This document shows, piece by piece, positions 52,824 to 61,181 of a DNA stretch of 64,000 nucleotides. The notes beneath the pieces are model-generated. The model saw only the letters and a list, made by a program, of their open reading frames with translations. It was not told the origin of the DNA and did not search any database. The stretch covers positions 12,055 to 76,054 of the forward strand of contig CAVSIE010000003.1 in NCBI GenBank assembly GCA_963728045.1. The letters run 5' to 3'. This DNA is from VRUE01 sp963728045. Lineage in GTDB: Bacteria > Actinomycetota > Thermoleophilia > Solirubrobacterales > 70-9. How positions within the stretch are numbered: the stretch's first letter is position 1; each line of letters starts with the position of its first letter. Position numbers and translations under genes: made by a program.

Positions 52824-53600
52824 TCAGCCCTTCGGCGGCGAGCACATCAACAGCTGGTACTCGTAGATCGTCTCGAAGCGCATCCGGCGATACACCGGCT
52901 CACCCATCGGCGAGGCCTGCAGCGAGGCGATCTCGGCGCCGAGGTCGAAGCCGGCATTGATCGCGGCCGCCGTCACCGCTTCACCGATGCCCTTGCCGCG
53001 GGCTCCGGCAAGCGTGCCCACCCAGTAGATGCCGGCCACGCCGTGGCTGACGATCGTCATCGCGATGCCGACCGGCTTGCCGTCGAGGTAGGCGAGGAGG
53101 GCGACGGCGTTGTCGGCGGTCAGGCCGGAGTAGTCCTCGTAGTAACGGAAGATTTCGGGCGGAAAGCCGTTGTCGGCGTAGGCGCTGGTTGCGACCTCCC
53201 AGAAGCGGTCCGCGTCGGCGGCGGTTCCGAGCCGCCGCAGCTCGACCCCCTCGGGCAGGGGACGTTCCTCGGCTCGCTGGTTGAGGGTCATCTCCGGCAT
53301 CGCAAAGACCTGATCGAGGCCGGCTGAGCCTGCTGCCTCGATCAGGTCGCTGTCCTCGGGCACGCCTCCCCGCACCCAGAGGCTGAAGCCGCGGCTGCGA
53401 GCGCCGAAGAACTCACGCGCCTTGGTCAGTAGCTCCTCGGGGTCGGCATCTCCGGTGCGGAAGGCCGCGTTGGAGATCGCCGGATGTGAGGAGCGGCCGG
53501 CGCCGAACAGCCAGTTTGACCCCGCCTCGATCTCCGCGCCGGGGTCCAGTTCGAACAGCTGTCGTGAGCTGTCGACCAGGTTGAGATGGATGTCTCGCAC
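52824..53600 (-). CDS. GNAT-family N-acetyltransferase
   Basis: 258 aa. Motif A VAGIYWVGTLAGARGKGIGEAVTAAAI binds acetyl-CoA (R-x-x-G-x-G/A); SPMGEPVYRRMRFETIYEYQLL closes the domain. The N-terminal half looks like a degenerate second GNAT fold. Acceptor unknown. First of a run of small enzymes on this strand. Confidence 0.82.
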   Translation of the reverse strand: MRDIHLNLVDSSRQLFELDPGAEIEAGSNWLFGAGRSSHPAISNAAFRTGDADPEELLTKAREFFGARSRGFSLWVRGGVPEDSDLIEAAGSAGLDQVFAMPEMTLNQRAEERPLPEGVELRRLGTAADADRFWEVATSAYADNGFPPEIFRYYEDYSGLTADNAVALLAYLDGKPVGIAMTIVSHGVAGIYWVGTLAGARGKGIGEAVTAAAINAGFDLGAEIASLQASPMGEPVYRRMRFETIYEYQLLMCSPPKG

Positions 53601-53603
53601 GGC

Positions 53604-54026
53604 TCAGGGCTTGCCGATGCCGGCCAGGTACTCGTCGAGAGCCTCGGTTTTCTGAGTGTCCTCGTAGACCTCGTACTCGCGCAGCTTGCCCCAGGCGATC
53701 CGGCCCCAGATCACGTAGCGGTTCTCGTAGACCCGCCTGCCGTCGGGCGCGTCGAGATGGTCGGTGCCGCGGACGCAGATCGTCTGGTTCCAGGGGAAGC
53801 CCTTGAGGATGACCTCGTCGGGATAGATCTGGAGGCCGACGTCGGCGAAGCGCTGCAGCCAGGGTTCGAGCTCGTCCTTGCCTTCCAGTTCGACCGCCCA
53901 GGAGCTGTCGCCGGGAAAGCGGAACCTGACGTCCTCGGCGTCCATCTGCAGAGTCGGCCCGATGTCGCCTTCACGAGCCTTCGCCATGTTGCGGGAGATC
54001 ATTTTCTTGGCGAGCCAGGACAGCAT
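53604..54026 (-). CDS. NTF2-like (SnoaL-type) protein
   Basis: 140 aa. MLSWLAKKMISRNMAKAREGD, then ADVGLQIYPDEVILKGFPWNQTICVRG and YENRYVIWGRIAWGKLREYEVYEDTQK, the cone-shaped NTF2 barrel. No catalytic residues can be assigned. Confidence 0.75.
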   Translation of the reverse strand: MLSWLAKKMISRNMAKAREGDIGPTLQMDAEDVRFRFPGDSSWAVELEGKDELEPWLQRFADVGLQIYPDEVILKGFPWNQTICVRGTDHLDAPDGRRVYENRYVIWGRIAWGKLREYEVYEDTQKTEALDEYLAGIGKP

Positions 54027-54068
54027 CGGCGCCTCCTCGGGTCTGGGGTCGGGGCCGGAGGGACGCTA

Positions 54069-54494
54069 CTACCGGCCGGCGAGCCGTACGCCGCCGTCCT
54101 CGGTGATCGTCCAGTGCGGATTGTGGGCGATCTCCCAAGGATGTCCGTCGGGGTCGACGATCACCGAGGTGTACCCGCCCCAGAAGGTCTCCGCCGGCTC
54201 CCGTCCGATCCGGGCGCCGGCGGCGCCCGCCTCCTCGGTGGCGGCGTCGACCTCCTCGCGCGAGGCGAAGTTGAGGGCGAGGGTGACGCCGCCCCAGCCG
54301 CCGCCGTCCTCGACGCAGCTGTCCTCGGCCAGCCGCGCCCGGTCCCAGAGCGCGACGACCATCTCGCCGGCCTGGAAGAAGACGACGTCGTCCTCCGGGC
54401 CGGCGCCGGTCGTCCAGCCGAGCGCTTCATAGAAGCGCCGCGCCCGGCCGAGGTCGGCCACGCCGAGGGTGACCAGGTTGAGTCGCTGCTTCAT
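54069..54494 (-). CDS. VOC-family (glyoxalase-like) protein
   Basis: 141 aa. LNLVTLGVADLGRARRFYEALGW and YTSVIVDPDGHPWEIAHNPHW give the paired beta-alpha-beta-beta-beta modules with Glu metal ligand. Substrate unknown. Confidence 0.88.
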   Translation of the reverse strand: MKQRLNLVTLGVADLGRARRFYEALGWTTGAGPEDDVVFFQAGEMVVALWDRARLAEDSCVEDGGGWGGVTLALNFASREEVDAATEEAGAAGARIGREPAETFWGGYTSVIVDPDGHPWEIAHNPHWTITEDGGVRLAGR

Positions 54495-54506
54495 CGACGG
54501 GTGGGC

Positions 54507-54812
54507 TCAGCTCATCGAGCGGTTCTCGACGACCTCGAAGATGCCGTCGGCGCCAACCGACTCGACGAACTCGTCGGCCGCCGCGCGCCGCTGGTCGTAT
54601 TCGCCGCCTTCCTGGCCCGCCCGAAGCTCCTCGAGCGTGCCCTCGAAGAGGCCGAAGGTGATCACCTCGTTCTCGTCGTTGACGTTGCGCAACGCGTAGA
54701 ACTGCTTCCACCCGGCCGGGACGTTCGACATGTCGTCGTCGGGCATGAAGGCCCGTTTGAAGTCCTCCATCGTGTCGGGCTTGAGCTTGCGGACGGTCAG
54801 TGCACAGAGCAT
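54507..54812 (-). CDS. Dimeric alpha/beta-barrel (ABM-like) protein
   Basis: 101 aa. MLCALTVRKLKPDTMEDFKRAF, GWKQFYALRNVNDENEVITFGLFEGTLEELRA, ending near FEVVENRSMS: the single ferredoxin-like module of antibiotic-biosynthesis-monooxygenase-type proteins. 3 bp after sixA. Confidence 0.7.
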   Translation of the reverse strand: MLCALTVRKLKPDTMEDFKRAFMPDDDMSNVPAGWKQFYALRNVNDENEVITFGLFEGTLEELRAGQEGGEYDQRRAAADEFVESVGADGIFEVVENRSMS

Positions 54813-54815
54813 GAG

Positions 54816-55256
54816 CTATCTCCTCTCGTGGCTTATCGCAGCCAGGTCCTTCGGCCGCAGCAACGCCACCAGTGTCCCACCATCGACGATCGCCAGTCCA
54901 CCCTTTCGGAGCTTGACCTTGGCGCCGGTGAGGCGCTCGACCTCGCCCGAGAAGTCAGGTTCGTGCCCGACCAGCAGCACGTCGCCCCGACCCGCGGCCA
55001 GCTGGAGCGAGTCGAAAGGCCCGCCGCGCAGCTCCTCGGCGATCTCCGGCTCGATTCCGAGCGACCGGCACGCGATCTTCGCCGTATCGGCCGCGCGCAC
55101 CTTCGGGCTGGTCAGGCAGGCATCGATCTCCGCCTCGAGCCGAGCGAATGCCCGCCCCGCGACCTCCGCTTGCCGCTCGCCCTTCTCAGTCAGCCGCCGC
55201 GCCGCATCGTCCCCGCCGCCATCTTCGGCGTCCCCATGTCGCAGTAGGTAGATCAA
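54816..55256 (-). CDS. sixA: Phosphohistidine phosphatase SixA-like
   Basis: 146 aa from TTG 55256. IYLLRHGDAEDGG (catalytic RHG), LTSPKVRAADTAKI, LLVGHEPDFSGEVERLTG (second His). The start overlaps TGA 55253-55255 that ends a remnant of the acyl-CoA dehydrogenase 3' end, so before the insertion these two genes formed an overlapping pair. Confidence 0.88.
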   Translation of the reverse strand: MIYLLRHGDAEDGGGDDAARRLTEKGERQAEVAGRAFARLEAEIDACLTSPKVRAADTAKIACRSLGIEPEIAEELRGGPFDSLQLAAGRGDVLLVGHEPDFSGEVERLTGAKVKLRKGGLAIVDGGTLVALLRPKDLAAISHERR

Positions 55257-55290
55257 AGCCCCAACTGCTTGCCGAGGATCTCCTTCATGA
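55253..55290 (-). other. attL: displaced 3' end of the acyl-CoA dehydrogenase gene
   Basis: On the minus strand it encodes MKEILGKQLGL-stop, matching MKEILAKQLGL-stop at the real gene end (62351). The 18-bp core CGAGGATCTCCTTCATGA (55273-55290) recurs in direct orientation at 62371-62388. It marks the left boundary of the integrative element. Confidence 0.85.
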
Positions 55291-55406
55291 GCCCCGAGAA
55301 TGGCACGGCAGGGCACGCGGGATCATCCGAGGGCATGGATTCCCCGCAAATGAGCTTGTTTGGGAGCGATTGACCATGATCGACCGTGATCGCGCGTGGT
55401 CTGCCC

Positions 55407-55430
55407 GATGTGTCCGAATTGTGTCCGCCT
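55407..55430 (+). repeat. Candidate integrase arm-type site, left
   Basis: A 24-bp sequence containing TGTGTCCGAATTGTGTCCG, matching 62283-62306 in 23 of 24 bases and in the same orientation. Each copy holds two TGTGTCCG units. It lies 116 bp inside attL. Confidence 0.5.
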
Positions 55431-55449
55431 CGGCGCTACCATTTCTGAC

Positions 55450-55686
55450 GTGGCCGTATCGCCAACCAAGACCGTCGAGTTCGACAGCGAGCTACTTGAG
55501 CGCTTGCACCAGCGTCGCCCCGAGATGAGCGACCGCGAGTTGCTTGAGTCGATGGCGAGGATGACCCTCGGCCGCGAAACCCTGCGCCGCGTCCAGGAGC
55601 GAAACACGCTCTCCGAAGACGAGGCAATCGAGCTTGGCGTCAAGGCCGTGCATGAAGCGCGGCGCGAACGCCGAGCGGCCGGTTGA
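55450..55686 (+). CDS. Small antitoxin partner of PIN toxin
   Basis: 78 aa from GTG 55450. VEFDSELLERLHQRRPEMSDRELLESMARMTLGRETLRR: two-helix, ribbon-helix-like protein with a basic end (EARRERRAAG). Stop overlaps the TTG of the PIN gene, so translation is coupled. Confidence 0.7.
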   Translation: MAVSPTKTVEFDSELLERLHQRRPEMSDRELLESMARMTLGRETLRRVQERNTLSEDEAIELGVKAVHEARRERRAAG

Positions 55687-56105
55687 AGCGCTTCGTGGTC
55701 GATGCAAGCACGTTGGTCTCCGGCGTAGCAAGTCGCCCTGGCGGCGGCGCGCCTTGGCTGATCCTGGTGGCCCTCTTGGACTTTGACTTCGAGGCAATAA
55801 TCTGCCCCAAGCTCATTGGCGAGTTCAGGGATGCACTCGGTAACGAGTACTTTCGCGAGCGCTTCGACCCCGACGACTTGGCGGAGATCGTCGCCAACGT
55901 CGAGGAGGCAGCGATCCAATACGACGATCCGGAGGAAATCGCGACCCTGCTCCGAGACCCCGACGACGACTATCTCATAGCGCTAGCTCGCGTAGCCAAA
56001 GCCGACGCGATTGTCACGGGCGACCACGATCTACTCGACCACCCCGGCTTGCAGCCGCCGGCCATCAATGCCCGCGTCGCTTGCGAGCGCCTTGCTCTGC
56101 TCTAG
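55683..56105 (+). CDS. PIN-domain toxin, COG1569-like
   Basis: 140 aa from TTG 55683. RFVVDASTLVSGVASRPGG (Asp), CPKLIGEFRDAL (Glu), DPDDDYLIALARVAKADAIVTGDHDLLDH (acidic residues). Endoribonuclease toxin of a VapBC-like pair in the left part of the element. Confidence 0.87.
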   Translation: MKRFVVDASTLVSGVASRPGGGAPWLILVALLDFDFEAIICPKLIGEFRDALGNEYFRERFDPDDLAEIVANVEEAAIQYDDPEEIATLLRDPDDDYLIALARVAKADAIVTGDHDLLDHPGLQPPAINARVACERLALL

Positions 56106-56153
56106 CGGATCTGCAAGCTCCGATTTGCCGACCGCACTCGTATAGAATCTCGT

Positions 56154-56199
56154 CCTAGGGGTGATGCAATTTGACATTTTCATCACCTCCGACCCTAGG
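56154..56199. repeat. Inverted repeat in cargo gap
   Basis: CCTAGGGGTGATG faces CATCACC and CCCTAGG across about 14 nt of AT-rich loop (CAATTTGACATTTT). The 285-bp gap 56106-56390 holds only this and the terminator. Could be an operator or a nick/origin site; unassigned. Confidence 0.45.
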
Positions 56200-56350
56200 G
56201 CACCGTGAAAGTCGGTTCGATCCACCCGAGTGAGAAGACGTTTATCGCGCTCAGCTGCGATTTGGCGTGACAGACCAATACAGCCCTAGGCATCCGGCGG
56301 AGGAACCAAAACCGGACCGGAAGCTGTAGCTGCTCCCGGAGCTCTCACTA

Positions 56351-56379
56351 AGAGAAGCCGTCTAATGGACGGCTTCTCT
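56351..56379. terminator. Bidirectional-type terminator
   Basis: AGAGAAGCCGTC and GACGGCTTCTCT pair perfectly around TAATG. Sits between the 3' ends of the PIN toxin gene and the helicase gene, serving either. Confidence 0.75.
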
Positions 56380-56390
56380 CGTTCTCAGTC

Positions 56391-59246
56391 CTAGAACTCC
56401 GAATCAACCAAGCAAAAATCGACGCCCTGTGCATTACAGGCGTCGTATGCCGCCACCATAAGTGCATTACCTTGATCCCAGGTATCAAGTCCTCCATCTG
56501 CCACGCCAGGTTGCACAACAGTGATCGTCCAGTCAATCAGCGGTGGCGTTGCCGCCCATTCTTCGATCTCTCCAAGGACCGCTGCGTGAGTGCCCTCTAC
56601 GATTTGTGTTGCCGCACGATTATTAATTCGCGCTTTAAGCTCGTCCCAAATGGCCGAACCGGCGGTGGCTAGGTACATTGATCGCAAGGCTTGTGCAATT
56701 AGCTCCTGGATGTCAGTAACCCTTGTCCCGGGTTGCTGGCCCCCGGAAGCCTTGCAATGGACGAGATCAACTCTGACACGGTTACCGGCTTTCTCCGCAC
56801 ATACAAAATCTGCTAGCTCGCCCGGTAGGTGGTCCTGGATAATCCAATCCTTCCCGGCTCTTAGGAAGGAAATGGTCTTGCCTGCTACGCAATTTGTATC
56901 GGTAACGGGGTTCGCAAACTCAACCGAAGTGGTAATACCAGTCCAGTCGAGTGGCTGCCGAGCATCTGCTTCAAGCGGCATTACAGTTGGAGGAGGCTGT
57001 ACGATTTGCTCTCCAAGTACCCACGAGCCATCACCGAACAAGAGCGGTATCGAATCATCTTCGATAACAGTATCGATTGTCTCAATCTCTCCCGTAGAGT
57101 GATCCAAAAAGAGACACCGACCCGAAGTGACTGTGACCGAGCCATCAACGTCTACGTTAAGCCTGCACTCTCTTCCGTCATAAGAGAGAACAATCTCAAC
57201 GTTGGTGGGTGACTGACGACTACAAGACACAGTAGTTGCGAGTGGATCTGCTACCTGATCATCGATACGGAACTCCCTACTATCAGCCAAAACACCTGGC
57301 GGCAAAATTGCGATTGCGGGGCCATCTGGGTACGCTCGCAGCTGGTCGGGGAGGCTAAGGTAGTTCAGCGGGGTATCTTTGATTGGGGGTGCTGTTGCAG
57401 CACGAAGAACGGCGGCATGGCCTACGCACCATTCCCTGAACTCAAGAAGGCTGTCAGTAGCTGTTGGCTCCCAGAGCTTTGCCTTCTTAGACGAGAAGCC
57501 AAAAGTTCCACTTCCTGCTCCCGTTCCTGACATGCGACCCATAACGTGCCCAAGCACCCTGGCACGGGCATCTGAGGGGCTCAGCGATTGCTCTGCCCGC
57601 GGACCAGCTAGCGTTCGATAGCTCTCGTTCGCCGCGCTGCCAACCGATGCGGCCCGTGCTCCAACTGAAAAACAGCGTTCCAGATCAGCGGCGGCTAGCA
57701 AGCGGGCTAGATCTGCAGCGCCGAGAGGAGCTGCTCCGCGAGCCGCAAGTTCCTTGCGAATAGTTCGAAGTGCAGCGGGGATATCGGTGCTGATGAATAG
57801 AAGGCCCGGATCCTCCACCCACGTCGCTAGGTGTAGCTGATACTCCACAGAGTCCAGTATGTCCTCGCGCATAAAGCGGGGATGGAGACGATGACGGGTG
57901 ATATACGCGACAAGATCATCACTTGGGTGGTAGAACCGCTCGATCACATCACCTTTAGCCAGTGTCGCGGGATCGAAGGAGAAATCGGGTTTCAACGGTG
58001 CTCGGAAAATATGAGTTGCCCGCGGTGGTGCAAGGGCAAGCGCTGATACTCGGTGCTCGCCCAAAGGCATATGAGTTAGTCCACTCGTGAAATGACGGAC
58101 GCGACGCTCGGAATCCACTGCCGAATCAACGATGTCCGGTAGGAGCTTCTCCCAAGCGGCATCCTCTCGGAAAAGTTCAGCGGTCTCGCCAGATACGTCC
58201 TCCGGAAAAGCGATCAGCTCGCCATTGACACCCCCTGCACGAGCCAGCCGGCCGACAAATTGAAGCGTTGGGGCTAGCGTCTTATGGGGTCGGTGATATG
58301 CAGCTATCTTCATCCTTGGGAAGTCGAACCCCTCGGTCATTGCCCCTACCACTACAAGCCCATCGAGCTCTCCTGCATCGAGTTCTTTGAGCCGCCTACG
58401 TACGGTGCGCCCCGATGTGCGGTCGAGAACCTCCGCCAAGCGGACTCCCTTGGCGGCATAAGTGTCTACTAGTTCTGCGGCATGATCCTTGCGATTCGTT
58501 CGAACCAGCGCACGGCTTCCTGCTTTGACGTGGTGAGTAAGCCCAAGACGCTCAGCGACTTTTGTAGCAAGAATTACGTCTCGATCTGTCCCGGCGTCCA
58601 TCGCGACTGGAACGAAAGTCACTGGCTTATAAACTTCCTGCTGAATCGCACGGCTAAGCGGATAAGCAAACGCGATCTCCCCGGGGAGTCGCTTTTGATC
58701 AGCACGAAAAGGAGTGGCAGTCAACAGTACGGTTGGAATTTTCGCCAAGTGAGCGTGCAGTGTGGACCATGTGGGGGCGGGTAGATGGTGGGCCTCATCG
58801 AAGATAACGAGATCAAAAAGACCTTCCGGAATCTCGGTAACACCCGAGTAGCCATGGCTAAGCACTTGCGGTGTGCCGACCACGACATCTGTGCTTTCGC
58901 AAGAAGCCCAAAAGTCGGCGGTGCAGCGGTGATCTGCACGGACAGTCACGGGAGGCGGTGTCTCGGAGGCCAAGACATTGAATTTCTTGGCCGTGTCGAG
59001 TGTCTTGAACGAATGGGCGACTTGATCTCGAATGATTCGCGCTGGAGTTACGACGAGTACTCGCTCGGCCTTGATGACATAGGGCAGCAGTGTGGCGATC
59101 AACGTCTTTCCTACACCGGTCGGCAAGACGAGTTGAGCAGGGGCATCGGAACATGCGCGATGCGCGGCCACGGCGTGTAGCGCTCCGCGCTGAGCATCCC
59201 GTAGATCAGACGACGACAGGTTCGCGACGGCATTGCGAAACCCCAA
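56391..59246 (-). CDS. SF2 (DEAH) helicase with nuclease-like C-terminus, candidate defence protein
   Basis: 951 aa from TTG 59244-59246, GGGAGGGGAGGA upstream. Walker A PTGVGKT (about residues 42-48), DEAH at 150-153 (VIFDEAHHLP), LTATPFRAD near 175, and motif VI region TLQFVGRLARAGG. The last 140 residues read ELADFVCAEKAGNRVRVDLV then HCKASGGQQPGTRVTDIQELI, which resembles a PD-(D/E)xK nuclease (D813, D827, K832, with H in place of E/Q). Single-gene helicase-nuclease proteins of this kind occur in phage-defence islands. Activity inferred. Confidence 0.8.
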   Translation of the reverse strand: MGFRNAVANLSSSDLRDAQRGALHAVAAHRACSDAPAQLVLPTGVGKTLIATLLPYVIKAERVLVVTPARIIRDQVAHSFKTLDTAKKFNVLASETPPPVTVRADHRCTADFWASCESTDVVVGTPQVLSHGYSGVTEIPEGLFDLVIFDEAHHLPAPTWSTLHAHLAKIPTVLLTATPFRADQKRLPGEIAFAYPLSRAIQQEVYKPVTFVPVAMDAGTDRDVILATKVAERLGLTHHVKAGSRALVRTNRKDHAAELVDTYAAKGVRLAEVLDRTSGRTVRRRLKELDAGELDGLVVVGAMTEGFDFPRMKIAAYHRPHKTLAPTLQFVGRLARAGGVNGELIAFPEDVSGETAELFREDAAWEKLLPDIVDSAVDSERRVRHFTSGLTHMPLGEHRVSALALAPPRATHIFRAPLKPDFSFDPATLAKGDVIERFYHPSDDLVAYITRHRLHPRFMREDILDSVEYQLHLATWVEDPGLLFISTDIPAALRTIRKELAARGAAPLGAADLARLLAAADLERCFSVGARAASVGSAANESYRTLAGPRAEQSLSPSDARARVLGHVMGRMSGTGAGSGTFGFSSKKAKLWEPTATDSLLEFREWCVGHAAVLRAATAPPIKDTPLNYLSLPDQLRAYPDGPAIAILPPGVLADSREFRIDDQVADPLATTVSCSRQSPTNVEIVLSYDGRECRLNVDVDGSVTVTSGRCLFLDHSTGEIETIDTVIEDDSIPLLFGDGSWVLGEQIVQPPPTVMPLEADARQPLDWTGITTSVEFANPVTDTNCVAGKTISFLRAGKDWIIQDHLPGELADFVCAEKAGNRVRVDLVHCKASGGQQPGTRVTDIQELIAQALRSMYLATAGSAIWDELKARINNRAATQIVEGTHAAVLGEIEEWAATPPLIDWTITVVQPGVADGGLDTWDQGNALMVAAYDACNAQGVDFCLVDSEF

Positions 59247-59422
59247 TGGAGTTTTCCTCCCCTCCCGGCGTTGAATAACGATCGGATCCTCGTTGCCAAC
59301 GGCAGCTGATCCGATGGGCCGCTGCCATTGGTAACCGATGATTTTGGTCCCGGTACCAGCTGACCAAGCAAATTGCGGCGAAAGTTTCCGCAGCAGAGCG
59401 AGTGTGGTCGGCGATCGGCTCG

Positions 59423-59659
59423 TCAGGGTTCCAGCTTTTCGGCGAGTCTTCCCAGCTGGCCCATTGAGACGCCGAGTGCGGCAGCGATTTTCTTGACGGT
59501 GTCCCAGGTCGGATTGGCTTGGCCGCGCTCGATCAGGGAGAGGGTGGCGGCGGTGAGATCGGCAGCTTGCGCGACGCTCTCCTGAGTGGCGCCGCGTTTG
59601 CGGCGAAGCTGGCGGATAGCCTCGCCTAGGGCTGGCTGAGATCGCTCTGAGCGCCGCAT
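59423..59659 (-). CDS. XRE-family HTH regulator
   Basis: 79 aa from ATG 59659. LGEAIRQLRRKRGATQESVAQAADLTAATLSLIERGQANPTWDTVKKIAAALGVS is a full XRE domain. Upstream of the helicase gene on the same strand; a palindrome 50 bp upstream is its likely operator. A longer start at 59722 would overlap that site. Confidence 0.88.
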   Translation of the reverse strand: MRRSERSQPALGEAIRQLRRKRGATQESVAQAADLTAATLSLIERGQANPTWDTVKKIAAALGVSMGQLGRLAEKLEP

Positions 59660-59708
59660 CGAGTTGGACGTTCTCAGAAAACGCCTGAGCCGTGTGCCTC
59701 CCGATCTT

Positions 59709-59734
59709 AAGACTGAAAACATGTATTCAGTCTT
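59709..59734. promoter_or_regulatory. Operator palindrome before the XRE/helicase genes
   Basis: AAGACTGAA and TTCAGTCTT are perfect 9-bp arms around AACATGTA, in a conspicuously AT-rich 193-bp gap (59723-59916) that also contains a GGGGCCG/CGGCCCC hairpin. Probable control site of the divergent promoters. Confidence 0.65.
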
Positions 59735-59916
59735 TTGCTACGCTCTGCGGCACATAAGTGGGGCCGCGTGCGTGAACACCGGCCCCGTGGCGACCGGCAT
59801 AGCTCTCACCAGCCGGCCGCAGCGGGAACGGTATCGACGTACCGGCTCCAGAAAGCGGCGACCCGCCGTGGGCTAACACGACGGGCCGCCTGAGACACAA
59901 GGAGGCGAAGCTCCTC

Positions 59917-60261
59917 ATGTCCTGCGCCAAGCCTACGGAGGACCCCAATGCTGTTGTCCTCACGATCCCTGCCAAGCACCGAAAGTTTCTGCGCGACCTC
60001 TTCAAGATCGCCCGCAACGGCATTCGAGAAGAGCTGACTCAATACCCCAAACGGCTTCGAGAGCCGAGCCGCCTGCACCGAGAAGAGGCCGTCTACGACA
60101 AGTTGCTGGCTGCGTTCGACAACGGCTCCATCGTCGCTGACCGTGACGTGCGTGACGTGGTTCGTGATCTCACCGAGATATACGACCGAGAGAACGAGTA
60201 CCAGCGCGTCGTCTCCGAGCACGAGGCTCTTCACGGCTTGCTCGGACAGCTCAGCCGGTGA
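59917..60261 (+). CDS. Hypothetical protein of XRE control module
   Basis: 114 aa. KHRKFLRDLFKIARNGIREELTQYPKRLREP, then REEAVYDKLLAAFDNGSIVADRDVRDVVRDLTEIYD; largely helical and charged. 6 bp before an XRE gene. Comparable position to the 81-aa wHTH gene on the other mobile unit. Function unknown. Confidence 0.7.
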   Translation: MSCAKPTEDPNAVVLTIPAKHRKFLRDLFKIARNGIREELTQYPKRLREPSRLHREEAVYDKLLAAFDNGSIVADRDVRDVVRDLTEIYDRENEYQRVVSEHEALHGLLGQLSR

Positions 60262-60267
60262 AGACCG

Positions 60268-60528
60268 ATGGTCGCCGATCAATTTGGCGCGAACCTCGCC
60301 TACTGCCGCAGGCGGGCCAAGCTCTCTCAGGAAGAGCTGGCGGTGATGGCTTCACTGCACCGCACGGCAGTTGGCCAGATCGAGCGTGGCGAACGCGTCT
60401 GTCGCATCGACACGTTGATCAAGCTCGCGGGCTCGCTGGGCATCCCACCGGGCGACCTGCTCGATGGCATGGATTGGGAACCGGGAGGAACGCGCCTCGG
60501 GCAATTCACGGGCGGCGGTGGGGGCTGA
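60268..60528 (+). CDS. XRE-family HTH regulator (paralogue of the one at 30209)
   Basis: 86 aa. FGANLAYCRRRAKLSQEELAV and ASLHRTAVGQIERGERVCRID, with WEPGGTRLG near the end. About the same length as, and strikingly similar to, the XRE gene of the other mobile element. Likely a shared control gene of integrative elements in this lineage. Confidence 0.88.
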   Translation: MVADQFGANLAYCRRRAKLSQEELAVMASLHRTAVGQIERGERVCRIDTLIKLAGSLGIPPGDLLDGMDWEPGGTRLGQFTGGGGG

Positions 60529-60751
60529 TGACCAACGCCAATGCCAACGAAGCCAAAGCCAAGACAAGCCAGGCAAGCCATCAGGAAGGCCTCAAGGCCC
60601 ACCCAGAAGAGAACGGGCTCAGATGAAACCAAGAGACAAAGGTGCTCGGGGGATCCTCAGAAGCCTCCCCCCAGCCCCAACCTCAACAGCACGACACATT
60701 ACGCACCCAAACGGGTGTTCGTGTCTGGGTCGCAGTGCTGGGCACCTTCCC

Positions 60752-60816
60752 GGGCGTCCGGGGGCGGCCGATTGTGGCACGGCTTCGCCGTGCGGCGGCC
60801 GCCTGTATGGACGCCC
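60752..60816. other. Nested perfect hairpin upstream of the excisionase
   Basis: Three perfect stems, one inside the other: GGGCGTCC/GGACGCCC, GGCGGCCG/CGGCCGCC, and GCACGG/CCGTGC with loop CTTCG, joined by small internal loops. It lies in the 359-bp gap 60529-60887, where I see no convincing gene. Candidate structured RNA, nick site or protein-binding cruciform. Confidence 0.6.
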
Positions 60817-60887
60817 GGCTGCGGGTCCGCGTCTGTGGGGCGACCCGATGCATTTGGCGCTTTCTCTGGACAGTCGGTGCAGAGGAA

Positions 60888-61169
60888 ATGGACGACGAGA
60901 CTCACGACTTCGAGCGCCTGTTGTCACCGGAGGACATTTCTCGCGCCTGCGGGCTATCGCGGCGGGCCGTCTATCGAGCGATCGCACGAGGCGAGCTGCG
61001 GGCGACGCGGCTTTGCCACCGGCTTCGAGTGCATCCGGCCGAGCTGGAGCGCTGGATCGCCGAGGAAACATGTGGGCCGACTCCGCCGCCGGCAACGCGT
61101 TTACGGCATCACGCGCACAGAGCACAGGGTGGGCTGCGCGTCCTGCTCGATAAAGGTCCGGAAGGCTAG
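60888..61169 (+). CDS. xis: Excisionase-like HTH protein
   Basis: 93 aa from ATG 60888. RLLSPEDISRACGLSRRAVYRAIARGELRATRLCHRLRVHPAELERWI is the HTH_17/MerR-like excisionase domain with the typical wing ending in W-I. 12 bp before the integrase on the same strand, the usual xis-int order. Confidence 0.82.
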   Translation: MDDETHDFERLLSPEDISRACGLSRRAVYRAIARGELRATRLCHRLRVHPAELERWIAEETCGPTPPPATRLRHHAHRAQGGLRVLLDKGPEG

Positions 61170-61181
61170 GAGCGGCTGTCA

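Noticed and set aside
55257..55316. N-terminal extension of SixA to an upstream ATG
   Set aside because: The extension would be translated from the attL remnant and element DNA. The family N-terminus IYLLRHG starts right after TTG 55256.
60529..60887. Small open frames across the gap upstream of the excisionase
   Set aside because: Several frames are open but all are low-complexity basic readings over the nested hairpin, with no start signal or family resemblance.
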